A stretch of DNA of 64,000 bases, from contig JAHLWS010000067.1 in assembly GCA_019057795.1 (NCBI GenBank), positions 16,984 through 80,983 on the forward strand, in the 5' to 3' direction. Shown in pieces: positions 27,390 to 36,839 of this stretch (the first letter of the stretch is position 1; each line of letters begins with the position of its first letter). This DNA comes from Promethearchaeota archaeon. Lineage in GTDB: Archaea; Asgardarchaeota; Lokiarchaeia; Sigyniarchaeales; SOKP01. Both the position numbers and the translations under genes were made by a program. The notes under the pieces are model-generated. The model saw nothing but the letters and a program-made list of their open reading frames with translations, was not told the DNA's origin and ran no database searches.

Positions 27390-28055
27390 CTACCTCCATA
27401 CTACTTCTCGTTGATGACCAGATTCGCTCCAATCTACTGGGTCTCTCAATTTAGAGAATTTGTCTAATTGTCCTAACTCTTTTAAACGGTTGTAAATTAA
27501 TACCCAACCACAATCTTTCTCGTAATTGCCAACTTCACATTTACCATCAACCATTCCTCCACATGGACCGTTCATGAGTGCCTTTGCGCAAGTGGTTATA
27601 GGACATATCCCTCCAGTTTCGTTCAACATACAATCACCGCACCCCCGACAGCGCATAAAGAAACGACCGATACGCTCCGTCATTCCCATGAACTCAGTAT
27701 TATTAGAGATAAAGACAGGGATGTGAGGATACTTGTCGTGTAAGACTTTATTAATGCTTGCAACTCCTAAACCACAACTTAACGTCAAAATTGCGTCGAT
27801 TTCGCCTAATTCTGCGTCGATTTTTCTCAATTCTTTCTTCATTACTCTATTATCGCAGGTTTCTTCAGGAACTATTATTGTTTTGATTTGAAAACCTTCT
27901 TTTTCCAATTTTTCTGCCATTTCTTGGGCTCCTTCTTCACCACCGGTCTGACACATTGCGGCACATGAACCACAAGAAACGATCCCTATTTTCTGAACAC
28001 CTTTTAAAGCGATAAGAACTTCTTCAAATGGTTTTTTAGTAGTAATTATTGTAAT
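27390..28055 (-). CDS. metV: MetV-type zinc/iron-sulphur partner of MetF, module 1, apparent AUU start
   Basis: The ATG at 27956 cuts off the N-terminal Cys pair seen in the paralogue at 37794-38498. Upstream the frame is open to TAA and encodes a segment with S-C-G-S-C-A that aligns with the paralogue. No ATG, GTG or TTG occurs there; GGTGGA (28062-28067) is followed seven bases later by ATT 28053-28055, taken as start (221 residues). The C-terminal part has C-R-G-C-G-D-C and later cysteines ending C-G-W, the MetV/MTHFR-C pattern. It partners MetF in flavin-linked or ferredoxin-linked reduction. Confidence 0.8.
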   Translation of the reverse strand: MTIITTKKPFEEVLIALKGVQKIGIVSCGSCAAMCQTGGEEGAQEMAEKLEKEGFQIKTIIVPEETCDNRVMKKELRKIDAELGEIDAILTLSCGLGVASINKVLHDKYPHIPVFISNNTEFMGMTERIGRFFMRCRGCGDCMLNETGGICPITTCAKALMNGPCGGMVDGKCEVGNYEKDCGWVLIYNRLKELGQLDKFSKLRDPVDWSESGHQREVVWR

Positions 28056-28145
28056 TTATTATCCACCTTTTTTGCTTTTATAAAATTTAATACTTGTGAT
28101 AAATAAATTAATGAAATTATTAAAATTTAATTTTTTTAGATCAAA

Positions 28146-28226
28146 GGTAAACATTTACCATGACTAAATTTATTGTCATAATGATAATTATTATATTTTT
28201 AATGACGATTTTCTAAATAATCGTCA
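28146..28226. promoter_or_regulatory. Cluster of three inverted repeats upstream of metV
   Basis: Within 80 bp lie GGTAAA-CA-TTTACC (28146-28159), ATGAC-N10-GTCAT (28160-28179) and TGACGATT-N8-AATCGTCA (28203-28226). They are 90-170 bp upstream of the metV start and downstream of the preceding same-strand gene. They look like operators of a dimeric regulator, though the last could also be a terminator hairpin. The rest of the 28056-28400 gap is plain AT-rich DNA. Confidence 0.5.
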
Positions 28227-28400
28227 AAAATATCAACATAATGATCAGATTTAAAAATTACTAATATTAAAATGGATGAATTTAAGAAAATAGACATTTG
28301 TAATGAAACAATGTAAAGTGTTATTAAAAAAATTTTGAAAGATAAAATAAGTAAAAAAAAAATTTTCTATTGTTAATTTAAACCCAAATAAAAAAGTCCG

Positions 28401-29891
28401 TTAACCCATCATGGATGGTAATATTTTTGCTAACGGAACCGCTAAACCACCAAGTAAAGAACCGATAGAGGTCAGTTTTTTCAAATAGGTTTTCATATCT
28501 TTAGTAACTTTTATTGTCCTTGTTTTTCCTTCGATAATCGTGCCGTCAGAAGACATTAAGAATATTTGAATCGTTTGTTCTCCCGTTTGTCTTGGCTCTA
28601 AAGTTAACCAAGTTGAGTCTCCGTTTTCTATCATGTTTGATAATACCCCTACGATATCAGTACCTTCAGAAGAGATTAAAGGAATGGGTTTCTCTGGGAT
28701 TAAAAAGCTCCCTCTTCCTTCAACCTTGATAGCTAAATTTAATTCGCTAGGTTCAAAACCTGGAGCGACTACTTTTATACTGTATTTTTTATCTTCTGGG
28801 GTATTGTTATAGAGAAAGATCATAATATTTAGTTCCGCATTCAAAAATACCACTTCTTGGGCTGAGGAATCCATATATATCGGATCCTTTGAAATGCGTT
28901 CTATATTATCGGCTAGTTCTAATTGAAGTCTATCGACGATTTTGAAGAAGCCAGGGTTGAATTTTTTGATGTAAGCAAATATTTTAAAGACATCGGCAGT
29001 AGAAAAATACCACGATGAATTCTCAATTAGTAGTCCCTTTTCAACATCAAAATCTTGTGAGTCAATGTTAACAATTTCTGCCAGTTCTCGTGTAAATTGT
29101 TCATCCGTTAAAACGCCTTGATATTTTAAATAATACAAAAACAAAAGAGATTCAATTGCAAAGGTTATTGGTAGCTCATCTTCTTCTTGCTCTTTGATTT
29201 TTTGTATAAAGGAGGGTGTCAAAATTTTGTTAATTCCTGCTAAATATTCGTCCCATTTGAGGAATGTAACAGGATCTAAATGATCGGAAAATACTTCCCC
29301 AAAGAAGTTGTCCAAAAATATCTGATGCGTGGTAGGCTTGTAAAAGTCTTGTAGGCCGTTTACATCGTGGATATTAAGGTTTAAACTACGAATAATAATT
29401 GCTAAGCCTAACCCAATTAGTGCAAGTCCTGCTGCTGCGAATCCTAAGTTCATATCTCCAAGTAATAACATTATCAAGAACAAAATAAGTGCTATAAAAC
29501 ATATTAAGGCAATAATCTTTAGCAAGTTAACAACGCTCTTTACGCTACTAAATAGTAAGTCAAACCCATCTAATGAATCAATTGGTCTCCCTCTCTTTCT
29601 TTCAACCTCTAATCGTAATTTTAGAGAAGAACTCGTACTACTCGCTCCGAGAAACAACATTATTGAATTGAAGGCATATATTCCTAAGATTACGAAGAAT
29701 ACGATTTTTAACGTGAAGTCCAATACTGAAATAAAAGCTAGAATGGTAACTATTAATAGAAGAATAGGAAGTACGAATAATAGAATTTTACCAACTCTGG
29801 AGACATATTTAACCATTTTGCCTTGAAACCGTTCCTTTTTAATAATTTTTGACAAGTCTTTTTCTAATTCTCTTTCCATTTTATAATTCAT
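28401..29891 (-). CDS. Membrane protein with large cytosolic domain, function unknown
   Basis: 496 residues. Four membrane helices lie at about 35-57, 60-83, 120-145 and 148-168, separated by a positively charged loop. The remaining ~300 residues are soluble: helical near 190-330, then beta-rich (about 340-470), suggesting a small immunoglobulin-like or jelly-roll domain. The last 25 residues are again hydrophobic and glycine-rich. No catalytic motif is visible. It precedes the metV gene on the same strand but is separated by 345 bp. Confidence 0.6.
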   Translation of the reverse strand: MNYKMERELEKDLSKIIKKERFQGKMVKYVSRVGKILLFVLPILLLIVTILAFISVLDFTLKIVFFVILGIYAFNSIMLFLGASSTSSSLKLRLEVERKRGRPIDSLDGFDLLFSSVKSVVNLLKIIALICFIALILFLIMLLLGDMNLGFAAAGLALIGLGLAIIIRSLNLNIHDVNGLQDFYKPTTHQIFLDNFFGEVFSDHLDPVTFLKWDEYLAGINKILTPSFIQKIKEQEEDELPITFAIESLLFLYYLKYQGVLTDEQFTRELAEIVNIDSQDFDVEKGLLIENSSWYFSTADVFKIFAYIKKFNPGFFKIVDRLQLELADNIERISKDPIYMDSSAQEVVFLNAELNIMIFLYNNTPEDKKYSIKVVAPGFEPSELNLAIKVEGRGSFLIPEKPIPLISSEGTDIVGVLSNMIENGDSTWLTLEPRQTGEQTIQIFLMSSDGTIIEGKTRTIKVTKDMKTYLKKLTSIGSLLGGLAVPLAKILPSMMG

Positions 29892-30127
29892 CTGTTCAGG
29901 TTTTGTAAAATATATATATTTAAAATAATAGAAATTGTGATTTAAAATTTTAATGAAAATATTTCGTTTGATTTCTTACAATATTATTTATTAAGGTATT
30001 GATCAAAAAAGTAAAAAAAGAAAAAGTCTCAATATAAAATCTATATTTACAATTATACTAGAATTATTTAGTATTTGTTTCTGTATCAACTTTATAGGAA
30101 TTATCTATCAAAAACAACAGCTAATTA

Positions 30128-31615
30128 CTATGCGCTCTTAATTTGTTTTTTTGCCTTTTTATTTCTTGAAATATTTCGTCTATGTCTATAGCGGAATATA
30201 ACTACGACTGAAATAGTCCCTATTATAAGTACTATTACAATGATAACTACTAATTCTATTGGAAATGGTAGAGTGGTAAGTCCATAAGCATAATATATGT
30301 CCATCTCAGCATTTCTTCCGTCCGACCAAACAACATGAGGTATATCATACTGATCGAGTTGAATACTCATGTATTCTCCAGGTCTCGTAAAGACGCTCGA
30401 TGTGTCTTCATTCGCTATAACTATTTCATCAGATAAAACAGGGTTGCTTTTCCCAGTCCCTGCAAAATTGATTGTTCGATAATATGGTCTGTAATTATCT
30501 CCTATTTCACTGTAATAGACAATATGGAGTCTTCCAGTTGGATCAATTACCATGTCAGGATTCCATTGGTTTCCCGCTGTTTGTGGGTTCACTCGTAATC
30601 GTTCGCTCCAAATCGAACCATGATTATCAGAATATCGCAAGTATACATCAAAGGTGTCTGTAGCTTGATCATATTTGTCTGCCCATAAAATATAGAGACG
30701 ATTGTCTTTATCAAATTTTATTACGGGTAAGGTAGCTTTACCAACTGAACCACCTGCTGGTTCGAAGGCTGAAAAGTTTCCGTCATTGTTAATTATCTGT
30801 GGAATATCAAATGTGATTCCCTTATTTAGACTTTTAGATAAATATAGATTCCCGCCACCATCAGGTACCCAACTCCAAGCAACAAAAGGATCTCCAGAAC
30901 CATTTAAGGTAATATAGGGTCCTACATAGAATTCATCTTCACCTATCACCGAAATTTCTTGATAGGAGTCGCCTCCATCAGTAGAGCGAGTCACACGAAT
31001 AGTTGCATTTCCATTAGGGTCTTCTACATCGACATCATCATAAACGAGATATACAGTGTTATTTTCACCAACGACAATAGTTTCTTTATCAGCAAAATGA
31101 ATACCATTTGAAGCTTGCACAGGAGTCCATGTTACTCCATAGTCGATGCTCTTTGCGATTGTAATTTGTGTCAGATAACCTCCACTAGGATCATTAAAGT
31201 AATCAGGTTCGAACTCAAGATAAGCATAATAAACAGTTCCATTGTACCAGTATAGCCAAGGATCAGATTGCCGTGTAAAGGAGTCACCAAACATTGGCAT
31301 ATCGTAAGGTTGAGTCCATGATTTACCGAGATCGAGAGACCTTACAATGCTCACGCGTGCCCCACCTCCGTTATGAGTTTCGGAATTCTTCCAGCCGACG
31401 AAGATTGCTCCATTATCACTTATTGCCATAGAAACTTCCACATGGTGGGCATAGTTGTTATCGTCTGTTGATAAAAGTTTATTACTTGAAAATCCTAAAA
31501 TGACTTCATCTGTCTCTTGAGAATTAGCTAAAATAAAAGTAGAAGGAGGGAGTAAAAATGCTAAAAAGAGCATAATTGATGTCATGAAGAGATACGATTT
31601 TCTAATTCTATTCAT
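30128..31615 (-). CDS. Secreted sialidase-like (BNR repeat) beta-propeller protein with C-terminal anchor
   Basis: 495 residues. An N-terminal signal peptide (about 1-30) leads to a six-bladed-propeller-like region with five Asp-box motifs of the form S-x-D-x-G-x-x-W/Y/F (for example S-L-D-L-G-K-S-W, S-T-D-G-G-D-S-Y, S-D-N-H-G-S-I-W). A single membrane helix near 455-475 is followed by an Arg/Lys-rich cytosolic tail: an extracellular protein anchored at the C-terminus. BNR folds include sialidases and many non-catalytic binding proteins; no catalytic Arg triad was verified, so glycan hydrolysis is only one possibility. Confidence 0.75.
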   Translation of the reverse strand: MNRIRKSYLFMTSIMLFLAFLLPPSTFILANSQETDEVILGFSSNKLLSTDDNNYAHHVEVSMAISDNGAIFVGWKNSETHNGGGARVSIVRSLDLGKSWTQPYDMPMFGDSFTRQSDPWLYWYNGTVYYAYLEFEPDYFNDPSGGYLTQITIAKSIDYGVTWTPVQASNGIHFADKETIVVGENNTVYLVYDDVDVEDPNGNATIRVTRSTDGGDSYQEISVIGEDEFYVGPYITLNGSGDPFVAWSWVPDGGGNLYLSKSLNKGITFDIPQIINNDGNFSAFEPAGGSVGKATLPVIKFDKDNRLYILWADKYDQATDTFDVYLRYSDNHGSIWSERLRVNPQTAGNQWNPDMVIDPTGRLHIVYYSEIGDNYRPYYRTINFAGTGKSNPVLSDEIVIANEDTSSVFTRPGEYMSIQLDQYDIPHVVWSDGRNAEMDIYYAYGLTTLPFPIELVVIIVIVLIIGTISVVVIFRYRHRRNISRNKKAKKQIKSA

Positions 31616-31862
31616 TTACTGCCTCCAGTTTAAAATCATTTTGGTAAATTATATCTTCATAATTAATGTTTCATTTATACAAGTCAACTAATAAACATTG
31701 TTACCCAATTTGTTTTAATCCACATAATATTTTCTTTTCGAATATTTTCTTGAAAATTGAAGTGATTTAAAACATTGAAATTAACAATACACAATAAGAA
31801 TATCAATATTATTATTATTATTAAAAAATAAATATTTATTCAAGAAATCCTTTAAATAACTC

Positions 31863-32981
31863 ATGTCGGAAATTGATTATTATGAAATAGTTAGACAAAA
31901 GCTGATTCTCGGACCATTGTATGCGCCAAAGCATAAAAAAGTCTATGAATTGATGAAAATCTTATGGAGTAAAGAAGAAGTTAAGATTCTTTCCTATTTT
32001 GAAAATGCCGATAAATATAATACTTTAAGGGAATTAGAAAAAAAATCAGGAATTCCAAAAAAAGAAATTAAATCCGTTTTGGAGCGATTATGCTCAAAAG
32101 GTACTATCGCTAAAAGGGTAACAAAATATAGTCTTATTCCACTTCTTCCCGGTATATTTGAAAGATATTTCATTTATCGCAATGATACTGAAGAAAATTT
32201 GAAAAAAGTAGCAGAGCTTTATCGATGGTTTTTTAAAAATTTTTTACCTCCATTTTTAGTAGAGAGTAAATTAAAACTTTTTCGACCTCGATTACCTTTT
32301 GATGCTAAGGAAAAATTAATTGAAATTGATGAATCTCTTGATGTTGAATCTCAAATCCTTCCTTTAGAATTAGTATCTCAATTAATCGATAATTATGATA
32401 TGTTTACATATATTCCATGTCAATGTCGTTTAATAGCAGAATACACAGGAGAACCATGTGAGGTAGCTCCAGCAGAAATGGGGTGCTTTTTAGCGGGAGA
32501 AGGGGCGAGATCTGCAATAGAAGGAGGGTATCCGAATCTTAATAAAGAAGAAGCTATAGAATACTTAAGAAAAACTGAAAAAGCGGGATTAATCCATAGT
32601 TGTGTAGCAGATAGCAGTATTGAATCTACTTTATTCATATGTAATTGTTGTAGTTGCCATTGTGGGGCGTTAGTAGCAGCAAAAGAACATAAATACTACG
32701 CAACATTAGCATCTAATTACATACCGAAAATAAACAATGAACTCTGTACTAAATGTGAAATTTGTCTAAATAAATGCCCAATGGGCGTTATTTATCATAA
32801 ACTTCCTAATGAACCAGATTCTTCTGATGAACGTATGTTTATAAATGAAGAATATTGCTTAGGATGTGGAGTTTGTGCGACTAATTGTCCAAACAATGCT
32901 ATTAAACTAGTAAAAGTCAGAGATAATATTCCTACAGAAAAATATAAAATTGGTACAAAAACATTTACAGAACTAGTGTAA
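31863..32981 (+). CDS. Winged-helix plus iron-sulphur (2x[4Fe-4S]) regulatory/redox protein
   Basis: 372 residues. The N-terminal ~90 residues form a winged helix. A middle part has cysteine groups C-Q-C-R and C-N-C-C-S-C-H-C, and the C-terminus has two ferredoxin motifs, C-T-K-C-E-I-C-L-N-K-C-P and C-L-G-C-G-V-C-A-T-N-C-P. A DNA-binding domain with redox clusters suggests a redox-responsive regulator, or an electron carrier with a degenerate DNA-binding domain. Alternatives cannot be separated without homology searches. It has no operon partner. Confidence 0.8.
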   Translation: MSEIDYYEIVRQKLILGPLYAPKHKKVYELMKILWSKEEVKILSYFENADKYNTLRELEKKSGIPKKEIKSVLERLCSKGTIAKRVTKYSLIPLLPGIFERYFIYRNDTEENLKKVAELYRWFFKNFLPPFLVESKLKLFRPRLPFDAKEKLIEIDESLDVESQILPLELVSQLIDNYDMFTYIPCQCRLIAEYTGEPCEVAPAEMGCFLAGEGARSAIEGGYPNLNKEEAIEYLRKTEKAGLIHSCVADSSIESTLFICNCCSCHCGALVAAKEHKYYATLASNYIPKINNELCTKCEICLNKCPMGVIYHKLPNEPDSSDERMFINEEYCLGCGVCATNCPNNAIKLVKVRDNIPTEKYKIGTKTFTELV

Positions 32982-33543
32982 GTTAAAATACTGCATTTTT
33001 ACTTTTTATATTTTTTAATTCTTAAAAATTGAAACTTCTTAATTAATTAAAAAGAATTGAAGAGATTTAAGTATAAATTTAAAAGAATTAAAGGATTAAA
33101 TCACTTTCTTTGATATAAACTAATCTTATAAGTTAATTTGATCAAAAAAGAAAAATTAAAAAAAAGAATTAGTAAATAAGCTATAAAAAAACTTTAAGTT
33201 GTGAGTTTTTGATCATTTTTTACTAACATTTTTTGGTATTTTTATAACCTTTTCCTTACAATTATTTAACAATAGTGCGGAAAAAATCGTAAGAAATCTC
33301 GAAAATGTCAATTTTCAATCGTTTTTAAATCCTCAAAGTTAATAAAAGGGATTTTTTTCCCCCAAAAAGTAAGGATTCCTTTTTCATTCGTTATATGTTC
33401 AAAAAAAGTCAGATTTTCAAGGATTCACCCGATCTCGTAAAATGGGTTAAGGAAAATTTCCCATTATATTTATATAGTAAATTATTCTTAAAGTAATTAA
33501 TAATAAAAAAATAAAAATAAAACAAACTCGGAGTGAAAAAAAT
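32982..33543. other. Long AT-rich intergenic region with short palindromes and a promoter
   Basis: This 562-bp gap has no convincing ORF. It holds GGGA-T6-TCCC (33348-33361) and AAGGA-T-TCCTT (33371-33381), two small hairpins that could be terminators of the upstream gene or regulator sites. Near its end are a TATA box and a ribosome-binding sequence for the next gene (see separate entry). Confidence 0.4.
33469..33535 (+). promoter_or_regulatory. TATA box and ribosome-binding sequence for the 33544 gene
   Basis: TTTATATA (33469-33476) is a good archaeal TATA box, placing transcription start near 33495-33500. GGAGTG (33530-33535) stands eight bases before the ATG, confirming that start and a leadered mRNA. 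Confidence 0.55.
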
Positions 33544-33882
33544 ATGGAAATAATAAACCTTCAAGAAAAAGTTTTAGACCTTTCTGACGAACAGCTAAAA
33601 AGTATTTATTTAGCAGCTAGTAGAATAAGTCAAGATAGTATTGAGGAATTAACTCCTGTCCTGTTAAGAGTATGCTTAAACTGCGAAACAGGAGTTTTAA
33701 AAGACGAGCTCGGGCGAGTTATCTTTCATTTACAGAAGACAGAGAGATTAGATACTCGAATTGGTCTTGAAAAGCTTTTACATGGAGCTTTAAAAGTGAA
33801 CGCGAAGGAAGTATTTAAACTTCTTGAATCTGGTGCGCCAGATGCTAAAGATTTATCTGAAAAAATAAAATCAATTTTATAA
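33544..33882 (+). CDS. Hypothetical helical protein, 112 residues
   Basis: A small all-helical protein with no membrane span, cysteine motif or recognised domain. The start is set by a ribosome-binding sequence (GGAGTG, eight bases before). It is followed 41 bases later by another small helical protein, so the two are probably co-transcribed. I do not recognise it. Confidence 0.55.
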   Translation: MEIINLQEKVLDLSDEQLKSIYLAASRISQDSIEELTPVLLRVCLNCETGVLKDELGRVIFHLQKTERLDTRIGLEKLLHGALKVNAKEVFKLLESGAPDAKDLSEKIKSIL

Positions 33883-33923
33883 TGAAAAAACTTTTTTTTT
33901 ACTAATCTTATTTTATTTTAATT

Positions 33924-34205
33924 ATGTCTAATAATGATAATCAATCTGATTTAGATAAAGCTTGGGAGCATTACGAGAAAATACGAGACGCTCTTATGGG
34001 TTTATACGAAATCTTGGATTTGAATTTGGAAAAGGATAATATTTTTTACCAATGTGCGATCGACAACTTAGAAAATTTAAAAGACACAATTATCGATTTA
34101 TTAAAAAAGGATTACAATCCCTCCGAAATCACGCTAAAATTGAGAGATCTAGAATTTTCTATGAAAAAAGAGCTTTTTTTTGAAAAAAAAGAAAAACAAA
34201 AATAA
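33924..34205 (+). CDS. Hypothetical helical protein, 93 residues
   Basis: A small acidic protein with a lysine-rich tail, two or three amphipathic helices and no recognised domain. It probably forms a transcription unit with the preceding gene and lies before a 7TM-like membrane gene on the same strand. Confidence 0.5.
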   Translation: MSNNDNQSDLDKAWEHYEKIRDALMGLYEILDLNLEKDNIFYQCAIDNLENLKDTIIDLLKKDYNPSEITLKLRDLEFSMKKELFFEKKEKQK

Positions 34206-34394
34206 ATCGTTATAGAGAAAGAGTATTTTTATTTATCTCAGGTTTATTTTTGACAATTTTGTATTATATTTTAATAGTGCAATATATCAGATTCAATTTT
34301 ATTTATAAAGGCGGTTGAGCTAGTTTATATTAATATTTTTAAAATTTTATTATATGAAAATTAAAAAATTAAATTTTAATGAAGTGAATATGAA

Positions 34395-35099
34395 ATGCTT
34401 ATTCTAGAAGGATGGATCGATGGGATTACAGCCTCGGGTGTCGTTATTTTTGGCATTATTTTTGGCATATTCTTTTTATATAAATCGCGAAAATCTGGTG
34501 CTAAGATTTTAACAATTTTGGGGGTAGTAAATATTTTAGCGGGACTTATGTATTTAGGGGTTTTTACGGATTTTTTGGTGGTTCTTATGACGCAAAACAA
34601 TTTGGATAACACCTACGGTTTGGTGGGAATATTGAGTTACATCTGGTTCGCCCCCATAATCATACTCGCGATTTATATCGGTGCTGAACTCTTAGTACCT
34701 AAGAAAAAGTGGTACTTAATGATATTAATTATTATCTTAAGCGCTATATTTGAAGTTCTTTTCATCTTAGATCCACTGGGCACTTTTAATTTCGTTGATC
34801 CAGTAAATCCAGGAGAGATATTAATTGATTATAATGTTAACATGTTTACACCAGCAGGTCTTATTATGGCTGTTTTATTATTAACCGTTTTAATAATTCT
34901 TGGTTTTGGGTTTTTAATAAAAAGTTTTCAGTCTACCGGCATTTTAAAAAAGAAGTTTTTTCTCTTATCAATGGGATCTATATGCTTCTGTATATTCGGA
35001 TTATTGGAAGGGTTAACTGCTCCAGGATTGATGGTAATTTTCGTTAGAATCGGATATTTAACTAGTTTTTGGCTAATGTATTTCGGGCTAAAAACTTAA
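34395..35099 (+). CDS. Seven-helix membrane protein, function unknown
   Basis: 234 residues with about seven hydrophobic spans and only short loops, resembling the 7TM sensor domains found in some archaeal histidine kinases, but without a kinase part. A basic loop lies after the first span (S-R-K-S-G). No ligand or transport motif. The ATG at 34395 is chosen because an earlier ATG at 34390 runs into a stop. Confidence 0.6.
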   Translation: MLILEGWIDGITASGVVIFGIIFGIFFLYKSRKSGAKILTILGVVNILAGLMYLGVFTDFLVVLMTQNNLDNTYGLVGILSYIWFAPIIILAIYIGAELLVPKKKWYLMILIIILSAIFEVLFILDPLGTFNFVDPVNPGEILIDYNVNMFTPAGLIMAVLLLTVLIILGFGFLIKSFQSTGILKKKFFLLSMGSICFCIFGLLEGLTAPGLMVIFVRIGYLTSFWLMYFGLKT

Positions 35100-35208
35100 A
35101 TTTACATTAAAAATATAACTATCAATTTTTTTTTCTTTTAACTATTTTAAAAGGCAAATTAAAAATTGCTTTCTTAATTTTTTCAAACAAGGATTAATTA
35201 TCGATTAC

Positions 35209-36243
35209 TTGGTACTAATTTTGTACAAATTTAAATCTGAAGTCAATAAAATTGATGATGTCTATCGAATTAAAATTGACGTTCCATTTGCCGTAAAGTT
35301 CGTTAGTCTTTACCTTTTTAAATTAGATGATCAATACATTCTAATAGATGCTGGTTTAAATATGGGAAATTGGAGTAAACTTCTTTTTTCAGCGCTTAAC
35401 GATTTAAATATAACAATTGGAGATATTGATTATTGTTTTATAACACATATTCATTTGGATCACATCGGGTTAGTAAAAACTCTTAAACGCAAAAACCCAA
35501 ATCTGAAAGTAGTGATGAACGATATAACCCATAAAATTCTGCGATGGGAAACAAACGATTCAACTATGGAAGAGTTAAAATCCGAAGCTAAAAAAGTTGC
35601 AAATCTGATGATAAAATGTGGAATTAACAAAGAACAAGGGAAAAGAGTGGTTCAATTTTTCACTTTTTGGCCGAGACTTCTGCGCTACCAAAAACCAGAT
35701 GTAATTGTGCGCGATAACGATAGATTTTTGGACGATTTAGAAATAATTTGGACTCCAGGTCACAGTTTTGGTCACACTTGTATCTTTAATGTTAAAAAGA
35801 AATATCTTTTTTCTGGAGATCACATCCTTTCGAGAATTACTCCACATATCGGGAATTTCTTGATTCCTAATACTCTTAAGGACGAATACGAGAAGTACGA
35901 TTTTGATAACATTTTAGAACATTATCTAAACTCGCTGGATCGAATTGAGAAATTAAATTCAAAAATAATTTTTCCTGCTCATCAAGATATCATATATAAT
36001 TCACACGAGCGTATTTTAGAGATAAAGAAACATCACGAGAAAAGGTTATCTGAAATTTCGAGTTTAATTAAAAACAAGCCTATGACGCCATTCAAAGTTT
36101 CTCAGGTTCATTTTGGAACTGATTTAGATGAAATGAATTCATTTATGGCTTTAAGTGAAGTATTAGGGCATCTTTTTTATCTGGAAAAGCAAGGAACTGT
36201 GCATAAATTTGAAAAAAGCGGAAAAATTTATTACAAAAGTTAA
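35209..36243 (+). CDS. Metallo-beta-lactamase-fold hydrolase with C-terminal helical extension
   Basis: 344 residues from TTG 35209. The metal motif T-H-I-H-L-D-H has H80, H82, D84 and H85; later ligands are in G-H-S-F-G-H and S-G-D-H (near 190-210), and P-A-H-Q-D. The ~90-residue C-terminal part is helical and may bind a partner or nucleic acid. Family members range from glyoxalase II and thioesterases to flavodiiron and RNA enzymes; the substrate cannot be read here. Confidence 0.88.
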   Translation: MVLILYKFKSEVNKIDDVYRIKIDVPFAVKFVSLYLFKLDDQYILIDAGLNMGNWSKLLFSALNDLNITIGDIDYCFITHIHLDHIGLVKTLKRKNPNLKVVMNDITHKILRWETNDSTMEELKSEAKKVANLMIKCGINKEQGKRVVQFFTFWPRLLRYQKPDVIVRDNDRFLDDLEIIWTPGHSFGHTCIFNVKKKYLFSGDHILSRITPHIGNFLIPNTLKDEYEKYDFDNILEHYLNSLDRIEKLNSKIIFPAHQDIIYNSHERILEIKKHHEKRLSEISSLIKNKPMTPFKVSQVHFGTDLDEMNSFMALSEVLGHLFYLEKQGTVHKFEKSGKIYYKS

Positions 36244-36283
36244 ACGCTTAGTCAAAAAAGTAATTTGATGTAAAAAAATCTCT

Positions 36284-36745
36284 TTATATTGGCAACCTTG
36301 CATCTTGAGATTTTGTTTTTATCGGTTTCAAAACCACACAAATTCTTTCTACGCTCTTTACATCGTTACGCCCTCGAAAATTTTCAACAAGCGCATCTAA
36401 TTCGCTAATTTCTGGGACATTTACTTTTATTAAAACGCCACATTGGCCTGCGAGAAAATAAACTTCCTCACACTGAGGGATAATCTGCGTTTCTCTTATC
36501 AATTCTTTAATTTCTGATTCGTTATTGGGAATTACCGTAAGAAAAGCTATAATACATCTTTCATCCTCTCTACATATTTTAATCGTAAATTTTTCGATAA
36601 CTTTTTCATTTTGTAATTTAATAACGCGCTTTCTTACCGTTGATTCGGATAGGCCAACCTCTTCGGCAATTTCTCGATAAGGACGCCGTGAATCTTCGAT
36701 AAGCATTTCTAAAATACGTTTATCCTTCTCATCTAGGTTTTTCAT
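36284..36745 (-). CDS. Lrp/AsnC-family regulator
   Basis: 153 residues: AsnC-type helix-turn-helix (E-I-A-E-E-V-G-L-S-E-S-T-V) followed by a RAM-like ligand-binding domain (about 65-145). It ends the hdrA-hdrC-hdrB-metV-metF run on the same strand, about 95 bp after metF, and could regulate that operon in response to an amino acid or methyl-pathway signal (inference). Confidence 0.9.
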   Translation of the reverse strand: MKNLDEKDKRILEMLIEDSRRPYREIAEEVGLSESTVRKRVIKLQNEKVIEKFTIKICREDERCIIAFLTVIPNNESEIKELIRETQIIPQCEEVYFLAGQCGVLIKVNVPEISELDALVENFRGRNDVKSVERICVVLKPIKTKSQDARLPI

Positions 36746-36839
36746 TTTAATTCTTTCCTATGGGTTTTTATGTTTACAAATGTATAAAAAAATTTTAATT
36801 AAAATTTTAAAAAAATTATATTATTAGTTTTACATTGAA

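Noticed and set aside
27432..27432. Upstream ATG as start of metF (module 1)
   Set aside because: It would overlap metV by 43 bases; the ATG at 27381 matches the paralogue and has a ribosome-binding sequence.
33348..33381. Palindromes as a structured RNA or riboswitch
   Set aside because: Arms are only four or five bases, and no conserved riboswitch core was recognised.
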